DNA of 64,000 nucleotides, taken from NCBI RefSeq assembly GCF_036237315.1, contig NZ_CP108357.1:62001-126000 (forward strand), in the 5' to 3' direction. The DNA comes from Streptomyces sp. NBC_01351 (lineage in GTDB: Bacteria > Actinomycetota > Actinomycetes > Streptomycetales > Streptomycetaceae). Positions 42,039 through 49,490 of this stretch are shown piece after piece. Both the position numbers and the translations under genes were made by a program. The notes beneath the pieces are model-generated. The model saw only the letters and a list, made by a program, of their open reading frames with translations, was not told where the DNA came from and did not search any database. Numbering within the stretch: the stretch's first letter is position 1; the number at the start of each line of letters is the position of its first letter.

Positions 42039-42118
42039 CGGGTCTCCTCAGAACGTGGGGACGCCGCAGGATACGAGCTGCATCCTGCGGCGCGTGATTC
42101 CACGTAACTAATAGGAAC

Positions 42119-42769
42119 ACGGTTTACGGCTACTTCGCCAAATGGGCAGACGAGGGCGTGTTCGCTCAGCTCAACGGCCTGCTCAGGCAACTCCTGCGGG
42201 AGAAGGAAGGCCGGGACGCCGAGCCATCGGCCTGTGTGATCGACGCCCAGAGCGTCAAGACCTCCACCAGCGTCCACGCCTCCAGCCAGGGCATCGACGC
42301 GGGGAAGAAGATCGTCGGCAGAAAGCGGAGCATTGTCACCGACACGCTCGGCCTCTTGCTCGCGGTGCTGGTTACCGCGGCGAGCGTGCAGGACTCTATC
42401 GCCGGCACCCGGCTCCTGGACCAGGTCGCCGCCGACCACCCCGGGATCCACAAAGTGTGGGTCGACGGCGGCTACCGCCAGCACCTCGTCGAGCACGCGG
42501 CTGCCCTTGGCATCGATATGGAGATCACCGCCCGCATCCCCGGGACCAGGGGCTTCACCCCGATTCCCAAGCGGTGGGCGGTTGAGCGGACCTACGGCTG
42601 GCTCATGCTCCACCGGCGCCTGGCCCGCGACTACGAAGCCCTTCCCGCCCGCTCCGAAGCCGTGATCCACATCGCCATGACCGACCTTATGGCCCGCCGC
42701 CTCACCGGCGAGAGCACCATCTCCTGGCGCGAACCGAAGAAGGCCGCCAAACACACCATTCCGGGATGA
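42119..42769 (+). pseudogene. IS5-family transposase, 3' part
   Basis: Continuation of the transposase interrupted at 38069: TVYGYFAKWADEGVFAQLNG, CVIDAQSVKTSTSVHAS (first catalytic Asp), KVWVDGGYRQHLVEHAAAL (second Asp) and AVERTYGWLMLHRRLARDYE (catalytic Glu with the Y..R....... pattern). All three DDE residues are present, so the gene was inactivated only by the insertion. It ends HTIPG. Confidence 0.9.
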
Positions 42770-42831
42770 AACATCGGACGAAAACGGCCCCTAAGCCGGG
42801 ATCGCTGTCCGTGACTCCCCTCGTGGGAGTT

Positions 42832-42867
42832 ACGGAGGGGCGACTCCGAGCGGAGTCGCCCCTCCGT
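42832..42867. terminator. Bidirectional terminator hairpin
   Basis: Perfect 16-bp arms (42832-42847 and 42852-42867) with a 4-nt loop and TTTA on the right side. It serves the convergent I36-inhibitor gene and the IS remnant. Confidence 0.88.
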
Positions 42868-42887
42868 TTACGGATCTGGTCGAAACC

Positions 42888-43232
42888 TCAGTCGGTACAC
42901 ACCCATACCTCGCCGGAGAGGGATGAACTGTCGGAACTGCTGCCACCGTTACGGATGTTCCAGACGTTGTTCCAGTTCTCATCGTAAAAGCGGGCGTAGA
43001 CAGACATGTTGTTGTCGTAGGAGTAGACGCGGTTCCTGAGTCCGTAATCTGCGAGATACCAGCACGTGCCACGGCTGCCAGTTTCGAACTGCATGCCCCT
43101 GAAGCCGGTGCTGCTGTACAGGCACAGTTTACCGGCATCGCACGGCTCGGCGGCAGATGCTGCGGGAGCGAGCGCGACGCCGACCGCTGTCAACGCCAGC
43201 GTAGCGATAGCGGTTGCTGTCTTTCGCCACAT
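42888..43232 (-). CDS. Secreted peptidase inhibitor I36-like protein
   Basis: A 114-residue secreted protein: signal peptide MWRKTATAIATLALTAVGVA through PAASA, then EPCDAGKLCLYSSTGFRG and Cys-containing beta-rich sequence (GTCWYLADYG, SVYARFYDENWNNVWNI, EVWVCTD). This is the pattern of the Streptomyces I36 inhibitor family (SMI-type beta-gamma-crystallin fold), with four Cys for two disulfides. The ATG at 43232 gives a normal signal length. It may protect the colony's proteins from metalloproteases. Confidence 0.8.
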   Translation of the reverse strand: MWRKTATAIATLALTAVGVALAPAASAAEPCDAGKLCLYSSTGFRGMQFETGSRGTCWYLADYGLRNRVYSYDNNMSVYARFYDENWNNVWNIRNGGSSSDSSSLSGEVWVCTD

Positions 43233-43450
43233 GATGATCACTTCTTCCACTCGGGAGGTATCCGTCACGTCGCTTTCCATATCCGCGACTTGACGAGTAT
43301 TTGGGTGTTGATGTACTCACGTGTTGATCAGAAGTTCTTCTTGTTGAGGATGTAACGGGCATGCGGAGCGCCGAAGTAACCGCGCACGATGTTGCGGCTA
43401 GCGCTGGCGTCTGCGGAAGCTCACCGCGAGAGCGGCCTTACGGATCCACG

Positions 43451-44623
43451 TCATGCTGAGCCCCTTCGTTGAGGTGGGGTGCGCCCCACCTGGCATGGAA
43501 ACTTATGTTTGTTCGAATGTGGAATCCCCGTTTCCCTCGGCCTGGTTCTTCGGCCGGGAGGAGAAGACCTCAGCAGTCTGCCCTGGTGCGGCGGGAAGGT
43601 CGTGAGCACTGGGTCCACAACTTCCTTAGCACTGAGTCCACTTGGATGCGTGGGCTTGGAGGCTTGGTGGCGGTGGTCCTTGGGTGTGGTGCCGTAGGCG
43701 TTGCGATGGGCACGGCTGAAGTCGGCGGCGCGGGGAAACCCCCATCGTGCGGCGATGGCGTGGATGGGCGTGGTGCGCAGGGCAGGGTCTGCGAGGTCTC
43801 GGCGGGCGGCCTCTAAACGTTGGTGGCGTATCTGGGCGGCGACGGTGGCGCCTTCGGCCTGGAAGATTTGGTGAAGGTAACTGGTGGAGATGTGGTGTGC
43901 GACGGCGATGCCGGCTGGAGTCAGTTGCGGGTCGTGCAGGTGTTGGCGGATGAATGCCTGGATGCGCAGGGCAAGGGCCCGCCGGTGAGTCTCGGGCGGC
44001 AGGGATCCGTCCGCGCTGAGGATGTGGGCGAAGAGTGCGGCCACCAGATCGGTCAGGACTGTTCCCAGGCGGGGTCCATCGCAGGGCTGGTAGGCACTGG
44101 TGTCTTTGGATAACTCGGTGAGGAAGTGCGCGAGCAGGCCGCCGATCCCTTCTCGTCCTTCCACCCGGCATCCGATCAGCCTGCTTGCACCGCCGCGGGG
44201 CAGCGGTAGGAGCGCCTTGGGGATCTCAAGACCCACTGTTGTGATCACCTCGCCGCTGGCGTGGATCTCCCACGGCCGGGAAGAGTCGTTCCAGTACAGA
44301 TCGTGCGGACTGTAGTGGACTTCTCGGTTCTTGCCCCAGGTGACAGAACCGCTCCCGCGCAGCAGCAGCGAGAGGTGGTACACCTCCGGATCAGACTGGC
44401 GGATCAGCTTGGGCGTCCGCCGAAAGACAAGCGGCTGGAACGTAGCCGGCCACACGGACACGGCGCCGAGGTCCAGCACACGCTGCGTGGCCCGGTAGTC
44501 ATCGGCATGGTCGCTGCTGAGGCGCATGGGCGCGCGGGTCCGGCCCATGCGCTCCTGCCAGTAGTCGAACCGGCTCTCAGCATCCACATCGACACTTCGG
44601 AACATCATTTCGTTCAACATCAA
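43451..44623 (-). CDS. AraC-family transcription regulator
   Basis: A 390-residue regulator. An N-terminal cupin-like ligand domain (FDYWQERMGRTRAPM, PEVYHLSLLLRGSGSVTW, YSPHDLYWNDSSRPWEI) is followed by the double helix-turn-helix of AraC/XylS at about 225-320 (LTPAGIAVAHHISTSYLHQI, FQAEG, TPIHAIAARWGFPRAADFSR, AYGTTPKDHR). The AraC-like_ligand-binding type is common in Streptomyces. The tail of about 65 residues beyond the usual end is Arg/Pro-rich and probably read-through after a lost stop codon. Start at ATG 44623 or 44620. Confidence 0.85.
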   Translation of the reverse strand: MMLNEMMFRSVDVDAESRFDYWQERMGRTRAPMRLSSDHADDYRATQRVLDLGAVSVWPATFQPLVFRRTPKLIRQSDPEVYHLSLLLRGSGSVTWGKNREVHYSPHDLYWNDSSRPWEIHASGEVITTVGLEIPKALLPLPRGGASRLIGCRVEGREGIGGLLAHFLTELSKDTSAYQPCDGPRLGTVLTDLVAALFAHILSADGSLPPETHRRALALRIQAFIRQHLHDPQLTPAGIAVAHHISTSYLHQIFQAEGATVAAQIRHQRLEAARRDLADPALRTTPIHAIAARWGFPRAADFSRAHRNAYGTTPKDHRHQASKPTHPSGLSAKEVVDPVLTTFPPHQGRLLRSSPPGRRTRPRETGIPHSNKHKFPCQVGRTPPQRRGSA

Positions 44624-45398
44624 TACATTCCCGCCCTCTTGAGTCCCTACCGCGCGTACATCGCATTCTCTAGCGCGCGGTGCTGCCGGGAGGAGGGGGC
44701 GCTCCTGCGCAGGCGCCGGATCCGGCCACTCGTCCCGCTGATCCCCAGCCCGGGCTCAGCGGGACGACGGCGTGAAGGTCGCGTCGGCGACTCCGCACCA
44801 CGGCACCGTCGCCACCGGCCAGACCTGGCCCAGGGTCTCGGCGTGCTCCGCCGCTCGTGCGCCTTTCCCCTTTCGGTTCGCGCCCTGGTCTCCCTTCTCG
44901 ATTCCGTGGGCGGATACAGGAGCGCGGTCACGCGTGGTGTGACTGGTGCAAGGACGACTTCCCCGCGTCCGCTGTGGTGTGGACCGCGTGAAGCCCCTCG
45001 CCGTCGGCGGGACGGACACAGACGGCAATGTTCAAGTGCTGTGCCGGGGCTGCCACAAGCTCAAGACGAGTACCGAATTCGGGGCCGCTGTTGCCCCGCA
45101 CTGACGCCGCCTCGCACGGACCCTGACGAGGTCCCTACGAGCGCGGAAGGGACGCAGTGCAGGCGCGCACACTGTACGAGCATGACCGGCTTTCCCCTCT
45201 GCCCAGTTGCCGAGCTCGACTCATGGGCAACGCTCACGGCTGTTGGACACCGAGTCAACTGCCGTAGACCCAGGGTGAGAAGGCTTCTCCTGGGCTTCTG
45301 CGGAGGTGCATGTGTGCGATGCATGTCACCGGGGCACAGGGTTCGCATGCGCTACTGTGCAACGCGTTGCAGTGGACGGGGAGCGAGGGGGAAGCGTG
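44624..45398. other. Mostly non-coding with an HNH remnant
   Basis: The region between the AraC gene and the lipoprotein gene. It contains a broken HNH nuclease end (44938-45104, listed separately). The rest shows no gene I trust; compact palindromes around 44745-44765 may belong to promoter or terminator structures. Confidence 0.45.
44938..45104 (+). pseudogene. HNH endonuclease C-terminal remnant
   Basis: CDWCKDDFPASAVV (first zinc pair) starts at 44938. After a -1 shift near 44975 the sequence continues VDRVKPLAVGGTDTDGNVQV and LCRGCHKLKTSTEFG to a stop at 45104. This is the conserved HNH core with C-x2-C ... C-x2-C-H; the usual DHV has become DRV. N-terminus missing, frame broken, no start codon: a dead fragment. 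Confidence 0.7.
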
Positions 45399-45998
45399 AT
45401 GCATGAGGTACAGGGTCGGACCGGTCTTGGGCACCGAAGTTGGCATGGAATGGCGCAAGTCGGGGCGAAGGTGGCCGCCGTCGGCCTCGTTGCGGTCGTA
45501 ACGCTTTCGCTGAGCGGGTGCGGGGTTGGCGACTCGGGCGGTGCGCCGGACGGCAAGAAGCCGGCCGCCGAAAAGCCGGCCGCCGCGGACCCCAAGGGCA
45601 AGGGTCTGGAGATGAAGGGCGCGAACGGCGCGGTGCTCACCATCGACTCCGTGCAGCGGTACGAGGGCGGTGTGGTGACCGTCCGCGGCGAGATGCGCAA
45701 CGACGGCAAGGTGGCACTGAACACCGGCCAGTGGACCGGCGGCAACGATCTGTCGCTGAAAAACGGCTACTCCTCGTCGGGTGCCACCCTGGCGGACCTC
45801 AAGGGCAAGAAGCGTTACTATCCGCTGCGGGACACCCAGGGCAACTGCCTGTGCAACCAGTTCCACACGGTCTTCCAGCCCGGCGACACGGCCCCGGTCT
45901 TCGTCCAGTTCCCGGCGCCGCCGGAGGGCACCACGGAGGTCGACTTCGCCATGCCGACCTTCGGCACCGCCCCCGTCAAGATCACGGTCGCCCAGTGA
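45399..45998 (+). CDS. Secreted lipoprotein
   Basis: A 199-residue lipoprotein. The signal (VGAKVAAVGLVAVVTLSLSG) ends in the lipobox LSGC. A Lys/Pro/Ala linker follows, then a beta-rich domain (AVLTIDSVQRYEGGVVTVRG, with CLCNQFHTVFQPGDTAPVFV near the end) similar to small surface proteins of unknown role. GAGGGGGAAGC precedes the GTG/ATG start at 45396/45399; the later ATG at 45450 is also possible. It overlaps the OmpA-like gene (GTGA), so the two form an operon of envelope proteins. Confidence 0.78.
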   Translation: MHEVQGRTGLGHRSWHGMAQVGAKVAAVGLVAVVTLSLSGCGVGDSGGAPDGKKPAAEKPAAADPKGKGLEMKGANGAVLTIDSVQRYEGGVVTVRGEMRNDGKVALNTGQWTGGNDLSLKNGYSSSGATLADLKGKKRYYPLRDTQGNCLCNQFHTVFQPGDTAPVFVQFPAPPEGTTEVDFAMPTFGTAPVKITVAQ

Positions 45999-46636
45999 GG
46001 CCGGCGACGACGGCACGCACCGCTGCCGCCCGACTCGCGGCCTGCGCACTCACCGCCGTATGCCTGACGACTTTCCTCAGTCTGCACGACGCCCCTGTGG
46101 CCCGCGCCGACCCCTCGCCCAGCGCCTCACCCAAGCCGCCGCCCGTCCCGGTCGATCCGCACGCCAAGGTCCTGGAACTGAAGAAGGGTGCGGAGCTGGC
46201 CCCTCCGGTGGTGGTCGACATCCTCTCGGTCTCCGGAGACCTGTCCGGCGACTCGGGGCGCGAGGAATCGAACGAAGACATCAAGCTGACCCTCCAGTCC
46301 GAGGTCCTCTTCGCCAAGGACAGCGCGGAGCTGAGCGGCCATGCCGACGCCCGGATCGCCGAGGTCGCCGAGGAGATCAGGGAGAACGGCCCGCAGAAGG
46401 TCACGGTCCACGGCTTCACCGACAACCTGGGGACGTACGCCCACGGCAAGACCCTCTCCACGGAGCGTGCCGAGGCCGTACACAAGGCGCTCGCCGCGAA
46501 GTTGGGTGCATCCGGGATCGCCTACGAGGTGGTCGGCAAGAGCGAGGACGACCCCATAGCGGACAACTCCACCGAGGAGGGCCGGAAGAAGAACCGACGG
46601 GTGGAGATCTCGTTCGGGCGGGGGACGGAGGACTAG
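45995..46636 (+). CDS. Secreted OmpA-family domain protein
   Basis: A 213-residue protein with an N-terminal signal peptide (RLAACALTAVCLTTFLSLHD, cleaved near VARA), a Pro-rich linker, and a C-terminal OmpA-like peptidoglycan-binding domain: EVLFAKDSAELSGHADARIA, VTVHGFTDNLGTYAHGKTLS, ERAEAVHKALAA, GRKKNRRVEISF. It should tie to peptidoglycan and work with the preceding lipoprotein. GTG start overlaps that gene's stop. Its own TAG stop codon is part of the 4-bp target duplication of the following IS. Confidence 0.88.
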   Translation: MRPATTARTAAARLAACALTAVCLTTFLSLHDAPVARADPSPSASPKPPPVPVDPHAKVLELKKGAELAPPVVVDILSVSGDLSGDSGREESNEDIKLTLQSEVLFAKDSAELSGHADARIAEVAEEIRENGPQKVTVHGFTDNLGTYAHGKTLSTERAEAVHKALAAKLGASGIAYEVVGKSEDDPIADNSTEEGRKKNRRVEISFGRGTED

Positions 46637-47708
46637 GGATTGTGTGATGTCGTGGTCAGTTGTGGGGTATCGCCTTCTTCGTGGGGCGGAACCCGGTAGG
46701 ACATTGGTCGTGACACGTAGGCAACTCACCCATGCCCAGTGGAAGTTCATCGAGCCGTACCTGCCGATTGGTAGGTACGGCCCGTACCCCGAGCGGTTGC
46801 GGGAGCAGTTCGAAGGGGTGATCTGGCGGTTCCGGTCCAGTGGGCAGTGGCGGGAGATGCCTACCGAGTTCGGCCCCTGGGCCACCGTCTACGGACGTTT
46901 CCGGGTATGGCGGAACGCTGGCGTTTTCTCCGCCCTGCTGGAAAGCCTGATCGCTGAGGCCGCCCGCGCGGAGCAAACAGATTTGTCGCTGGTCAGCGTA
47001 GATTCCACAACGGTCCGCGCTCACCACGACGCTGCCGGGATGCGAGTCAGCAAGCACCTCATGGACGCTCTGGAAGAAGCCGCGCAGGAGCAGGAGGCAG
47101 CGCGTCAAAAGGGGGCGGACCGGAGGAACAGAACGGACAGGTCGAGCGTCGGCGCATCCGGCGCAGACACAAGCTCCGCCTGAATGAGGCCCTGCTCGGC
47201 AGGTCACGGGGCGGGCTTACCAGCAAGATTCATCTCGCCTCGGACCGCAGGTGCCGTCCGCTCGCGCTGGTCCTGACCGCCGGGCAGGCCGGGGACAGCC
47301 CGCACTTCATCCCCATGCTCAAGAGAGTGCGAGTCCGCCTGCCTGTCGGCCGTCCACGAACCCGGCCCGGCGCGGTCGCCGCGGACAAGGCCTACTCGTC
47401 TCGCAGCAACCGCTCCTACCTGCGCAGACGCGGTATCAAGGCAGTCATCCCGGAAAAAAGGGACCAGGCCACCAACCGGAAGAAGAAGGGCGTCCGAGGC
47501 GGCCGGCCTGTCAGCCACGACGCTGACCTCTACAAGGACCGGAACACTGTCGAACGCCTGATCAACAAGCTGAAAGCCTGGCGTGGGATCGCCACCCGAT
47601 ACGACAAGTCGCCCGAGAGCTACCTCGCCGGCGTCCACCTCCGCGCCGCAATGATCTGGATCGACGACCTGCTGAGGACCGCCGACTGATCACGACATCA
47701 CACGGGCC
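46637..47708 (+). mobile_element. Intact IS5-family element, 1,072 bp
   Basis: Imperfect terminal inverted repeats of about 25 bp (left from 46637 with GTGTGATGTCGTGGTCAGT near its inner end; right, read in reverse from 47708, with GTGTGATGTCGTGATCAGT) bound the element. CTAG at 46633-46636 and at 47709-47712 is a 4-bp target-site duplication. It contains one transposase split over two frames and joined by a programmed -1 shift. The element looks complete and recent. Confidence 0.9.
46644..47689 (+). CDS. IS5-family transposase made by -1 frameshift
   Basis: The first frame runs from 46644 to 47183 (LTHAQWKFIEPYLPIGRYG, GVIWRFRSSGQWREMPTEFG, SLVSVDSTTVRAHHDAAGM with the first Asp). The second frame, -1 relative to it, runs from about 47110 to 47689 (GGLTSKIHLASDRRCRPLAL, AVAADKAYSSRSNRSYLRRR with the second Asp, KDRNTVERLINKLKAWRGIA with the Glu). 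The overlap contains A-AAG-GGG at 47108-47114, a canonical slippery heptamer in the right frame. This is typical of the IS427 subgroup. ORF1 alone would lack catalysis; the fusion is about 345 residues. Confidence 0.88.
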
Positions 47709-47712
47709 CTAG

Positions 47713-47850
47713 GACGTCGCCTTCGACCAGCTGGCCCGGCTCGGCGCGGACGCCGAGGTGCTGGCCCCGGCTTGCCTGCGCGCCCGCTTCCGTGAGCGCG
47801 CCGCAGCCCTGGCCGCCCTCTACCAGGCCGACCCTCAGGAGGCGGAACGC
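47713..47850 (+). pseudogene. WYL-type regulator, C-terminal scrap
   Basis: From the right IS end the plus strand encodes FDQLARLGADAEVLAPACLR, ARFRERAAALAALYQAD, which is the usual end of WYL-domain HTH regulators. The rest of the gene is absent. The homology stops near 47850, where a ligase fragment on the other strand begins. Confidence 0.55.
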
Positions 47851-48148
47851 CTCGAACGACAACCGGCCGGCTTCCGGGTCCCATACAAGGAGTTCGCCGT
47901 CGAGGACCAGGCCGTGAGGGAGCTGCGCGGCAGCTGCGACCAGGTCCGGCCAGCGGTCCTGAACCAGGGACCCGCGGCGGGTCTGCACCAGCACCCGCTC
48001 ACTCACCGGGGCCAGCCGCGGTGAAGACGAGCGCCCGATGCCCGTCCAGCTTTTGTTCGTAGGCCACCCCGGCACGCAGCGCGGCCGGGCCGGACACCGA
48101 CTCTGCGGCCTGTGCCAGCATCGGCTCCACCGGCGGCCTGAGCACCAT
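47850..48148 (-). pseudogene. ATP-dependent DNA ligase, N-terminal fragment
   Basis: From the ATG at 48148 the minus strand encodes MVLRPPVEPMLAQAAESVSG, YEQKLDGHRALVFTAA (motif I KLDGHR with the adenylated Lys), then after a frameshift near 48008 SERVLVQTRRGSLVQDRWPD, and LPHGLVLDGELLVWD (motif III DGE) to FEAFR, where homology ends. Both a frameshift and a truncation, so inactive. Relatives are the small LigD/LigB-like ligases on Streptomyces arms. Confidence 0.8.
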
Positions 48149-48294
48149 CCCCGGAGCCTCCCTCGCAGTCGCCCCCTTCCAGGGTCACCCTCCCCCGAGA
48201 GACGGTCCCGGCGGGAGGCCGTCGCGTCATCCATCCGAGGGGTGCAACGGATCGTCTGGGCCGGGCTGGGGCCTGGGTGCGGCACGGTGGCGGC

Positions 48295-48900
48295 ATGCGC
48301 CGCTGGTCTCTGCCCCTGCTCCTCGCCGCGTTGCTCGCGGCCTCCGGATGCGTCACCGTCCACCCCGGCCCGGCCGCGAAGGCCTCCCCGGCCACCGCGG
48401 CGACCGACCACAAACACCACGCCCGGCCCGGACAGCGCGTCACAGAGCCGGCGCTGCCCCTCTCTCCCCTGCCTGGCGCCCAACCCTCCGCCGAGCCCCG
48501 CACCGAGCCTGCCCGGCACACCCCCGCAACCACCCCGAGCCGCCGGACTGCAGCCATCCCCCGCCGAACCCATCCCAGGCCCACCCGGCCGCACCAGGCC
48601 ACCGCCCCGCACCGGGCCGCCCCACCCAAGCGCGCCGCGAAGGCCAGGACCACGGGCACAGCGAAGGCGAAGCCCGCCGCCCGTACACCCGCCCCGCGCG
48701 CCGCCCGGCCCGCCCCCGGTGTGCGGGCCGGGGACATGGCAGCACTGTGCCGCTCCGCACACGGCGTCACCAGCCCGACCATCGCCGCGCTGTGCCACCA
48801 GACTGTCCCGTCTCACCGAAGGTTGACCGATCTCACTGAAGTCGGACCGACCCCTCCTTTGTCTCACCGAAGGTTGACCGACCCGCTCGGAGCACGCTGA
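48295..48900 (+). CDS. Lipoprotein, C-terminus altered by an insertion
   Basis: The frame encodes 201 residues: MRRWSLPLLLAALLAASGCV is a lipoprotein signal (lipobox AASGC), followed by an Ala/Pro/Arg/Thr-rich linker and a short conserved end (DMAALCRSAHGVTSPTIAAL, CHQT). The last about 33 residues (PSHRRLTDLTEV, LSHRRLTDPLGA) are translations of the terminal repeats of the inserted 474-bp element, so the original C-terminus was replaced. Surface protein of unknown role. Confidence 0.65.
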   Translation: MRRWSLPLLLAALLAASGCVTVHPGPAAKASPATAATDHKHHARPGQRVTEPALPLSPLPGAQPSAEPRTEPARHTPATTPSRRTAAIPRRTHPRPTRPHQATAPHRAAPPKRAAKARTTGTAKAKPAARTPAPRAARPAPGVRAGDMAALCRSAHGVTSPTIAALCHQTVPSHRRLTDLTEVGPTPPLSHRRLTDPLGAR

Positions 48901-49277
48901 GTCCCGTGACGTCGTCGCCCTCCGCCAGGGCCTGGGTCAGCAAAGCCCTCTCCGTTGCCCGGTTGGCTGCCGGCATGCCAAGGATCAGGGCAGCTGCTTG
49001 CTCGATGAGCATGCCCGCGTCCTCCAGCAGCGTCAGCGCGCTTCCGATCTCCCGTAGATGCGCCCCCGCATCCCTGGCTGGACCGACTGCCCACATCGCT
49101 TCTGAGTGCATTGCCATCACAAACTGGCGGACCCGCTCCATGGCAAGCTGCGGGTCCGCTGTACGAGCTGATTCAGAGTGCAATCCACGTGACGACTAAC
49201 GCCCCGGAGCTGCAGGCGGCATGGACTGGCGCGGTCAAGCTTCGGTGAGATCGGTCAACCTTCGGTGAGACAGGACA
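48804..49277. mobile_element. 474-bp IS21-like non-autonomous element (MITE-like)
   Basis: The ends are inverted repeats starting TGTCC and carrying 20-bp subrepeats TCTCACCGAAGGTTGACCGA. Three direct copies lie at the left (48811, 48831 with several changes, 48862); two inverted copies lie at the right (49231-49250, 49251-49270). Multiple direct transposase-binding repeats at each TG...CA end are a hallmark of IS21-type elements. No istA or istB gene is inside; a 102-aa frame is carried instead. Flanks do not show a clear target duplication. Confidence 0.75.
48833..49141 (-). CDS. Cargo frame inside the IS21-like element
   Basis: A 102-residue helical protein (MERVRQFVMAMHSEAMWAVG, LREIGSALTLLEDAGMLIEQ, AALILGMPAANRATERALLT, QALAEGDDVTGL). 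Coding character is good. A TTG at 49183 could extend it by 14 residues. The last about 17 residues run through the left terminal repeats. It does not resemble a transposase; it may be a captured gene fragment. Confidence 0.5.
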   Translation of the reverse strand: MERVRQFVMAMHSEAMWAVGPARDAGAHLREIGSALTLLEDAGMLIEQAAALILGMPAANRATERALLTQALAEGDDVTGLSVLRAGRSTFGETKEGSVRLQ

Positions 49278-49490
49278 ACCTCTCCGCCACGGCTCTGGCC
49301 GCCCTGGACCGCACCGGCACCACCCAGCTCCGGCGGTTCGCCACCCCGAGAGCGCGACGGTGTACCTCTTCCTCGCCACGGCGCCCCGGCTCGCGCTGAC
49401 GGTCGAGTACCGCTGGCGGACACGGGAACGGCCCGGTCCGGCACCCGTGCGGTGCCGGACCGGGCCGTCCGGTCGTACGTCGGTCCGTCG

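Larger units (their letters stand above)
38069..42103. mobile_element. 4.0-kb element with two tyrosine recombinases
   Basis: The insertion splits an IS5-type transposase gene. GTGGAATCA at 38069-38077 and its complement TGATTCCAC at 42095-42103 form a 9-bp inverted repeat close to the two junctions; about 15 bp of uncertain ownership follow on the right before transposase homology resumes. Inside are three minus-strand genes: a 356-aa recombinase, a 779-aa recombinase overlapping it by 4 bp, and a 159-aa unknown. The two-recombinase arrangement recalls Tn554 (TnpA/TnpB), though no TnpC is recognisable. A hairpin (GCCGCAGGAT/ATCCTGCGGC) lies at 42063-42091. Confidence 0.82.

Noticed and set aside
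37866..42769. Two separate transposases
   Set aside because: The two parts belong to one IS5-type protein (LPADYPPF followed by TVYGYFAKW) and each lacks what the other has.
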